Of a stretch of DNA of 42,273 nt, positions 36,537 through 42,273 are shown one piece after another. A program made the translations under genes and the position numbers. The notes under the pieces are model-generated. The model did no database searches, was not told where the DNA came from, and saw nothing but the letters and a program-made list of their open reading frames with translations. The stretch is from NCBI GenBank assembly GCA_013373595.1, contig JABXHO010000134.1, forward strand, positions 1-42,273, read 5' to 3'. Within the stretch, counting starts at the first letter, position 1. Every line of letters begins with the position of its first letter. The stretch is from Flavobacteriales bacterium. Lineage in GTDB: Bacteria; Bacteroidota; Bacteroidia; Flavobacteriales_D; Crocinitomicaceae.

Positions 36537-39500
36537 ACCCCATTATCTTCATGAGTGTCTCTTTCAATATCTCTTTCTACTGACCCCAAAACACGTTTTA
36601 AATAGAGTATTTCCTTTTCCGTTTTAAACTCGTTTTTCTCGATAATCGAAAGAACTAGATCTCTCAAATCAAGGTCAACCTGAAAGGGTAAACCAGATGT
36701 ACCAGTCTTTAGACCGACATCGACACTTGCAAAAAAGAGTTGATTGGAAATTTCTTGCTTTTGTTCTTTAGTGAAGCGTTGCTCATTAGATAAACGAAGT
36801 AATGACAACACAAAATGGATATATTCGAAGTTCTTTCTTTTAAAGAGTTTGAGCGCTTCAATGACTAGTAAGAACTTTTCGAAATTGGCAGCATAGACCT
36901 TGCTAACCTCCAAAAATATATTTTTGAACCGAGTATCGAACTCAGTATTCGGAGTAAAGGCTTCTAACAATCCAATTGCCCAATACGATTCGTCAGGCTC
37001 TAGCTTAAATGTCAAAAACCAATTCAAGGCATCCTGAAAGACGCTCATTCTAAGCTCATCATCAATTCCCCTAATTAATACACCATTGTCGCGAGATGGA
37101 ATAAATTCATAACCGTTCGAATGTTTATTCTTGCGAACTATTTCTCGCCTATGAAGGAATCTTCTCTCGAAGTACTTTAACACCTCAGTAAACCCAGATT
37201 CATTAATTTTCTTAGCAATTAGTTGTTCTAAACGATAAGGTAAATTGAACTGTATTGTCTCATTGAACAACAAGTCCGAAATAAAATCATCATGGGTTGA
37301 GTCTAGTCTTTGGAGTGATAGAAACAAATAATTGAGGTGCTGGTCGTTGCATTTAGATAGAAATTTGATTATTTCTCTTTTTGCCAAATCCTGATTGACC
37401 ATTAAAAGAGTCGGCAAGGCGTGAGACATACTGTAGTAGTTACTCGCGTCGGATGAATTAATAACTTGCAATAGCAAATCTATATCCTCTAATTTAAGAT
37501 TAGGATTATCTCCTCCATAGTAATTGTCTAGGAAGCCAGCCCTGTAAATATTTAAGATAGTATTTCTGGACGCTGTATGATTGATAGATTGAAATTGAAC
37601 CATGTATTCCCAGTATTTGAACTCACCTTCTATTGAGAACCTCAAAGCCCCCAAAAGCGATGTGAAATGAGTAAACAGTAGTTCCCTCCTCTTTTCCCAA
37701 ATTGTCTCTAAGAATTCAATCATAAATGCTCGATTACGGGCTAGAACACTATTGAATTGTTGTAGATAATCTGGAAAATCATCACTTTGCTCAACTACCT
37801 GAATAATCGAAACAGCAATATCAGTAGGGCTATTCTGCCCTAAAATTTCTTGAACATCCTGATCAATCGTTTCTCTGACCTCAAAATATTTCGAATTCGG
37901 ATTAAGCAAATTCATCAACTTATCTGTCAGAGAGTCATCTTCAAGTAACTTTTTGATCCTATTAATCTTGACATGATACTTTTTATCAATTCCCCACTGG
38001 ACATACCAGTACAAGCTATCCTTTAATTTATGCCGTTCATTTAACTGGAGAAAGTTAGTGGAACATAAAGCTTCAATAAAGTCGAGAACTCTTGATAAGT
38101 CGCCCCCCTCAAACTTTGACTTATCCTTGACTGACAAGATTTCCCGTGGAATATCAACAATAGCCTTGTAAATACTAAGCTTCAATTCATCACTTGTCAA
38201 ATTGGAATGAAACACCCTAATTAATAGATCAAGAACTGCAAACCGAAGCTCTCTTACCTCATTCGTATCTTTCACATGAATAGTCCTGATGATCAATGAG
38301 TTTGTCTTTATTGCGTCACTCACAGTTTCAGTTAATTCTAGTTTCAATAGTGATTTCAACAATCTAAAATGGAAAAGTTGGATGGCATTACCATCATCAA
38401 GATATTCTTGAATATATGTCGGTATTCTTGATTGATACTGACAATTGAATCCGTTATAGTAATCCTCAGTGCTGAAACGTGAAATATTCGTGATAAACTC
38501 GTCGTCACCTATAATAGCAAAGAACTTTTCAGAATATCGTATCGCCACTCTCCAATTGCTTTCGGAATGAAATAAGCTTCGAATAATTCCCTGAATATCC
38601 CTCACAAACGGCAAGTACGCCGAATACGACCTTTCTCCCAGGTGACTTCGAAACTTTTCATATAGTTCGTGGTCTTTATCAGAATAAATTGACAATACTT
38701 TGTCCAATGCACTTATTGAGTGCTCCTCCTGCACATTAGACAAGAAACGAGTCACATCTAGAATTTGGGATAGTTCTTTCGTGGATTGAACGGAATCGAT
38801 TTGGTTTACGTACTCCTCCAGAATTGAGTTAATCACTCCTTGTATGTTAACATTTATCTGATGATATAGATAACCTAGATTGATAGCTATATTGTAGTTA
38901 AACGACTCATAATCCGATAGTTTTTTCTTTAACCACCCCCTTTGGGAAATAGCCCTAGAAAGGATGAAATCACTGTATAAATCAGGCTTAATTAGCTTCA
39001 TACCTCTTCCAATAATCACCTTTTCTTTTTCGAAAAATTGAAATAGTTCAGTCACCTGTTCATTTTCAATACCTTCAAAACTGGAGATTAATTCATGGAT
39101 TCGAATATCCTCAATATTAACTGGTTCAATTAAAGCGTATATATTTAAAAACTTTTTGAATTGAAACTTCCCAACTCCAAACTCGCTTTCTACCACTTTG
39201 GCTACCTTATCGAAATGTCTGAAAACATACTGGCGAAGAAAATCGTCATCCTTTATTGAGTCAATTCTCTTTGAACTTCTTACAGAATCGATTAGAGATT
39301 GTATGATAATTGGCACACCATTGGTGAGTTGTAAAAAGGAATTCTTGAATCGCTCCAATTGAAAATTTTTCAATTCTTTGGTCAGTACCGTCCATGTCTC
39401 ATCTGGACTAAATTTCTCCAAGTGAATTGGCAGTATATTATTCGAATTTCTCAATGAAATAGAACTGAGGAATGAATCGAGTAATGATAAACGAATGGTA

Positions 39501-40375
39501 AAAATAAACTTGACCTTATTCTTCACTTGATTTGTTAACTCTAATAGACTCTCCAACGCTTGAGACTGAAATCTATCAACATCATCAAGAAGAACAACAT
39601 AATCTCTCTTACCTCGTAAATTTCTCTGTACTCGAACAGGGTCAAAGTCGGTGGCTGACAAAACAAGTGGCAACCAATTGCTCTCCTTTCTTCTCAATTG
39701 GTCGAAGAATTCAACAACTAAGCGTGTTTTACCCATGCCTGCACTTCCACTTGCGCAGGCAGCTCTCAACTTTTCATCTTCAAGAAACTGATGGAGTTCA
39801 GCAACCTGATCTTGACGGTAATAAAAGGTATTCCCCATTTGGTTTACCAACTCAACATCATTGGCACGTTGATTTGAGAAATAATCCCGATACTCAATTA
39901 ACTCAGAATCATAACTTTCAACATACTTACTCATCAAAACAGGGTGATGAGATAGAATTGTGGCGATTTTTGCGTCATCCCAAATGTGAACTTCAAGTTG
40001 AATGTCTAATTCAGCTAAAACCTCTTCTGAAGTCTTTAATAGTTTTCTCAGTTGCTTCGGTCCAATTTCTACATTTGTGATTAAGATAAAGTGATTTACT
40101 TCGTCGTTTATGAGTTTCTTGAGTTCAGGTTTAATCTCGATTCCTAACCTATCTATATTCTTTTGTCGTCCCGTTTCAGGAGCGCAAAATTTTGCTTGAA
40201 TCCGCCACTTTCCAGAATATTTACCATACTTACCTTCAAACAAACCATCTATACCACCATCACTTCCTGGAGCATTAAATGGGACATAGTTCACACCAAG
40301 TTCGAAGTCAAAAGCGTCATTACAAAAAGCCTGAAACGACTCCCCATCGAAATTTGACCAATTTATTCTAAGCAT
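36530..40375 (-). CDS. Mrr-like nuclease / STAND P-loop NTPase fusion (Avs-like defense protein)
   Basis: A 1281-residue protein. An N-terminal Mrr/PD-(D/E)xK-like domain (about 1-155) has FQAFCNDAF, GSDGGIDG with Asp43, and WRIQAK with Gln60 and Lys62, the D...QxK arrangement of Mrr-type restriction nucleases. A P-loop NTPase module follows, with Walker A GSAGMGKT (210-217), Walker B VVLLDDVD (260-267) and a sensor-like FIFTIRLS. The C-terminal about 850 residues are helical and repeat-like with no catalytic motif, like the target-sensing arm of antiviral STAND (Avs) proteins. This nuclease-STAND-sensor plan is the Avs architecture, with an Mrr domain as in Avs4-type proteins. It is coupled to the HEPN-like gene. 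The family assignment is by architecture, not by a search. Confidence 0.75.
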   Translation of the reverse strand: MLRINWSNFDGESFQAFCNDAFDFELGVNYVPFNAPGSDGGIDGLFEGKYGKYSGKWRIQAKFCAPETGRQKNIDRLGIEIKPELKKLINDEVNHFILITNVEIGPKQLRKLLKTSEEVLAELDIQLEVHIWDDAKIATILSHHPVLMSKYVESYDSELIEYRDYFSNQRANDVELVNQMGNTFYYRQDQVAELHQFLEDEKLRAACASGSAGMGKTRLVVEFFDQLRRKESNWLPLVLSATDFDPVRVQRNLRGKRDYVVLLDDVDRFQSQALESLLELTNQVKNKVKFIFTIRLSLLDSFLSSISLRNSNNILPIHLEKFSPDETWTVLTKELKNFQLERFKNSFLQLTNGVPIIIQSLIDSVRSSKRIDSIKDDDFLRQYVFRHFDKVAKVVESEFGVGKFQFKKFLNIYALIEPVNIEDIRIHELISSFEGIENEQVTELFQFFEKEKVIIGRGMKLIKPDLYSDFILSRAISQRGWLKKKLSDYESFNYNIAINLGYLYHQINVNIQGVINSILEEYVNQIDSVQSTKELSQILDVTRFLSNVQEEHSISALDKVLSIYSDKDHELYEKFRSHLGERSYSAYLPFVRDIQGIIRSLFHSESNWRVAIRYSEKFFAIIGDDEFITNISRFSTEDYYNGFNCQYQSRIPTYIQEYLDDGNAIQLFHFRLLKSLLKLELTETVSDAIKTNSLIIRTIHVKDTNEVRELRFAVLDLLIRVFHSNLTSDELKLSIYKAIVDIPREILSVKDKSKFEGGDLSRVLDFIEALCSTNFLQLNERHKLKDSLYWYVQWGIDKKYHVKINRIKKLLEDDSLTDKLMNLLNPNSKYFEVRETIDQDVQEILGQNSPTDIAVSIIQVVEQSDDFPDYLQQFNSVLARNRAFMIEFLETIWEKRRELLFTHFTSLLGALRFSIEGEFKYWEYMVQFQSINHTASRNTILNIYRAGFLDNYYGGDNPNLKLEDIDLLLQVINSSDASNYYSMSHALPTLLMVNQDLAKREIIKFLSKCNDQHLNYLFLSLQRLDSTHDDFISDLLFNETIQFNLPYRLEQLIAKKINESGFTEVLKYFERRFLHRREIVRKNKHSNGYEFIPSRDNGVLIRGIDDELRMSVFQDALNWFLTFKLEPDESYWAIGLLEAFTPNTEFDTRFKNIFLEVSKVYAANFEKFLLVIEALKLFKRKNFEYIHFVLSLLRLSNEQRFTKEQKQEISNQLFFASVDVGLKTGTSGLPFQVDLDLRDLVLSIIEKNEFKTEKEILYLKRVLGSVERDIERDTHEDNGVW

Positions 40376-40377
40376 TC

Positions 40378-40854
40378 CTAATCGTAAGAAGGTGACGCTC
40401 CATCAATGCTGTAAGACCAAGTTTTCATTGCACTGGGAACATGCGGAATTCTAAACGAGATATACGTTTCTTCTCCAGGTTGGAAATACTCGTAAATTAC
40501 GAAACTCTGTTCGTCCAACAGCGTGTTCGTGCCAGACATAAAGGAAATAGTAATGTTCAAATCTTTGTAAGTAGCAAGAGTAGCACTGTTCTTAATTCTT
40601 CCTGAAATAGTCGCCCCATCGTTTTCATATTCAGCCTGTCTGAACACACCTCCATTTCGTACCTTTTTTTGATGTTGTTGCATGCTTAACTCTCCTCCTG
40701 AAAGATATTTGAGTGGTGAATTCTGTTCACGTTCTTCAAGGGTCATTTTCAATTCTTCATCTGATCTTGGAGAATTGTACAGGTTGCCATCTGATCGGTT
40801 GCATGAAGAGATAACGAGAAATGCAAGGGTTAAAATGAATAGTGTTTTCATCAT
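40378..40854 (-). CDS. Small lipoprotein of unknown function
   Basis: A 158-residue lipoprotein with lipobox VISSC (Cys18). A charged linker (EELKMTLEEREQNSP) precedes a beta-rich domain (about 70-150; ATISGRIKNSATLATYKDLN and EETYISFRIPHVP) that resembles FxLYD-type sandwich domains but is not a confident match. Its stop is only 2 bp from the start of the nuclease-NTPase gene, so the two could be co-transcribed. Alternatively, the island inserted directly downstream of an older lipoprotein gene and borrows its promoter. Confidence 0.7.
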   Translation of the reverse strand: MMKTLFILTLAFLVISSCNRSDGNLYNSPRSDEELKMTLEEREQNSPLKYLSGGELSMQQHQKKVRNGGVFRQAEYENDGATISGRIKNSATLATYKDLNITISFMSGTNTLLDEQSFVIYEYFQPGEETYISFRIPHVPSAMKTWSYSIDGASPSYD

Positions 40855-41001
40855 GTGTAGTCAAGTTATTAATAGTTCTGTTTACTTAATGTGCAGTTGT
40901 GAAATGAACTTGAACAAGATAAGAAAATCACAAGATTAATTGGAAGAAGTTCAGTCGTTAATTAATTTCATTAACTTCCATTGAATTACACATATTACAT
41001 T

Positions 41002-41349
41002 ATGGAACTCAAAGAATTTTTTAATCGACTCATCGTAGCCATGTCCGCGATCATTTCAGTAAAAATATTAACAGCAATGTTAAAATTCAATCTGGTTTAC
41101 TATTTGGAAACGAATCCAATGGTTAAATACAGGATTGATGTATTCTTTTACATCTTTAATGTCAGAATTTACTATCCAACCTTCTCGTTTATCCTGCCTA
41201 TTTATTGCATTCTGTACTCCTTGTTCGCGCCAGATTATGACACCTTGCCAAGGTTTACAGCAGCTTACATTGCATTGGCAATTGGGTTTGTTGCCGCAAT
41301 GACTTTTAGGTATTTGAAAGGACGACTTGATCCACCACAAAAACCTTAG
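41002..41349 (+). CDS. Small membrane protein, three predicted helices
   Basis: A 115-residue protein from ATG 41002; the frame also opens at a TTG at 40981. Hydrophobic segments lie at about 10-30, 55-75 and 85-102, followed by a basic tail (RYLKGRLDPPQKP). No family is recognised. It is transcribed away from the lipoprotein gene, across 147 bp. It could be a membrane accessory of the island or unrelated. Confidence 0.55.
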   Translation: MELKEFFNRLIVAMSAIISVKILTAMLKFNLVYYLETNPMVKYRIDVFFYIFNVRIYYPTFSFILPIYCILYSLFAPDYDTLPRFTAAYIALAIGFVAAMTFRYLKGRLDPPQKP

Positions 41350-41456
41350 AATCCAATCATTTCATTAATGTCTGAAGTTACAGAAACGTCTTTAAATAAG
41401 TGCGAGCAATCTTCCAAAGAATGTTCTGTAGTAAGTCTAAACGAACTTGATCGCTC

Positions 41457-41479
41457 AGTAATTCGACAGTTACTTTTTG
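41457..41479 (+). terminator. Weak terminator after the small membrane protein gene
   Basis: AGTAA pairs with TTACT (5 bp) followed by TTTTTG. It overlaps the 3' end of the opposing gene, so this is a low-confidence call. Confidence 0.25.
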
Positions 41480-41943
41480 TTGTATTCAATCAAACTAAAT
41501 CTCCTCTTGTTCTCTGCTGGCAATGAATATTCATGCCGATTTTCGTCATGATTCCACTTTCCTTTCAGTATTTGATAGAACGAGTTTTCAACATCGCTGC
41601 TTTCCTTTTTTTGAGTTGGGGTCAAATCAAACAGATTGCAAATCGAGTGTGAGACTTTCGCCTTATCTCCCGATTCTATCTTATCAATCCATCCCTTGGA
41701 CTGTAACTCAACAAATAATTCCAGTAATTCTTTTTGAGTTCCCTTCCATGTAACCTTTTTTGATTTTCCTCTATCGGTTGGTGTTATCGTATATGTTTCA
41801 GGATGTAACATTTGAAGTCTTAATTCAATGAAACGAACGTATATCTTTAGAACTAAATCACTGATTTCCTTTGTAACTCCGATACCTTCAATGATACTTA
41901 TCTGTTGGACATCTGAATCTAAAACTTCCAAATATTTATTCAA
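41470..41943 (-). CDS. RteC-like domain protein, possibly 5'-truncated
   Basis: A 157-residue frame starting at TTG (41943); no ATG or GTG exists between this codon and the next upstream stop. The central segment VTWKGTQKELLELFVELQSKGWI and the following FDLTPTQKKESSDVENSFYQ resemble the C-terminal part of RteC, the regulator of conjugative-transposon excision in Bacteroidota. Full RteC proteins are roughly twice as long. A tandem repeat begins about 70 bp upstream, so the gene may have lost its 5' end to repeat-associated rearrangement. The resemblance is moderate, and a general helical HTH-like protein is an alternative. Confidence 0.5.
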   Translation of the reverse strand: MNKYLEVLDSDVQQISIIEGIGVTKEISDLVLKIYVRFIELRLQMLHPETYTITPTDRGKSKKVTWKGTQKELLELFVELQSKGWIDKIESGDKAKVSHSICNLFDLTPTQKKESSDVENSFYQILKGKWNHDENRHEYSLPAENKRRFSLIEYNKK

Positions 41944-42014
41944 ATGAATCTTAAGTATTTTCTCTTCGTCGTCAATTCCAAAGAGGAAATTCGATTCTTT
42001 CGGTCACCCAAAGA

Positions 42015-42273
42015 GGGATTCACTACGCTGCGCTCCGTGATCCCAAGTGAGGCGTCATGCAAACAAAAGCCAATCCACCTGCGGTGGGGTAATGACTTTT
42101 TCCGTGGCGATCAACTTGAAGCAAGCTTTGATGACGCAGTGAAGGGATTCACTCCGCTGCGCTACGTGATCCCAGACGGGGAGCGATGCAAACAAAAGCC
42201 AACACCACCTGCGGTGGAGTTCTGACTTTTTCCGTGGCGATCAACTGGAAGCAAGCTTTGATAACGCAGTGAA
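42015..42273 (+). repeat. Tandem GC-rich repeat, two about 130-bp units, continuing past the edge
   Basis: Unit 1 (42015-42143, 129 bp) and unit 2 (42144-42273, 130 bp) are highly similar throughout. Each begins GGGATTCACT.CGCTGCGCT, contains CCACCTGCGGTGG (a hairpin) and ends GCAGTGAA. The first 46 bp also occur at 34247. A 93-codon frame (41944-42225) through the repeat is rejected as a gene. Confidence 0.9.

Noticed and set aside
41944-42225. A 93-codon plus-strand frame through the tandem repeat
   Set aside because: Its sequence is just the repeat translated, with the same segment appearing twice; no protein features.

Overview
The window looks like a chromosomal segment of a Bacteroidota bacterium. 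The evidence is a TonB-receptor-like barrel with an N-terminal carboxypeptidase-regulatory domain, a TPR histidine kinase with a LuxR-type regulator, an ECF sigma factor with an apparent dual-membrane anti-sigma protein, a PepSY-like lipoprotein, a DUF4212/solute-symporter pair, split PntAA/PntAB subunits, and few Shine-Dalgarno sequences. A flavobacterial (Crocinitomicaceae-like) origin is my guess, not a demonstrated placement.

Layout. 1-3.7 kb (minus): a sodium:solute symporter cut by the window edge, its small DUF4212 partner, a porin, and a zinc-ribbon/HTH protein that looks like a domesticated IS1 InsA. 3.9-5.9 kb (plus): fadH, 2,4-dienoyl-CoA reductase. 6.0-12.3 kb (plus): a small secreted protein and a complete RND efflux operon (adaptor, HAE1-type pump, outer-membrane factor) ending at a strong terminator. 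12.3-15.0 kb (plus): a TPR histidine kinase overlapping a LuxR-type response regulator. 15.0-18.9 kb (minus): lipoprotein, ECF sigma factor and inner/outer-membrane-spanning anti-sigma candidate, plus a separate lipoprotein with an internal duplication. Both transcription units carry the same promoter, CAGACAACC-N17-CGTAGGT, so they probably form a small sigma regulon.

19.0-29.1 kb (plus) is a sigma-54 module. A membrane four-helix-bundle sensor, a soluble histidine kinase and an NtrC-type activator are followed by a seven-gene target operon: Cys-rich protein, glutamate dehydrogenase, three transhydrogenase subunits, a GreA/Rnk-like protein and NhaA. Upstream of both the regulator genes and the target operon lies a nearly identical 19-bp dyad, about 100 bp ahead of a -24/-12 promoter. 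This is the expected arrangement of an enhancer and a sigma-54 promoter. The operon would couple NADPH/NADH balance, glutamate metabolism, Na+/H+ exchange and transcription-elongation control.

29.1-34.0 kb (minus): an OmpR-type two-component system, a PepSY-like lipoprotein and a TonB-receptor-like outer-membrane protein. 34.2-42.3 kb is an accessory island, with copies of one GC-rich repeat near both ends. Its core is a minus-strand operon encoding a 1281-residue protein (Mrr-like nuclease domain, STAND-type P-loop NTPase, long helical C-terminus), a protein with a HEPN-like RxxxxH motif, and an HNH-type protein, ended by a terminator. I interpret this as a probable Avs-like antiphage system with an unusual set of partners. 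A lipoprotein gene, a small membrane protein and an RteC-like remnant fill the rest.
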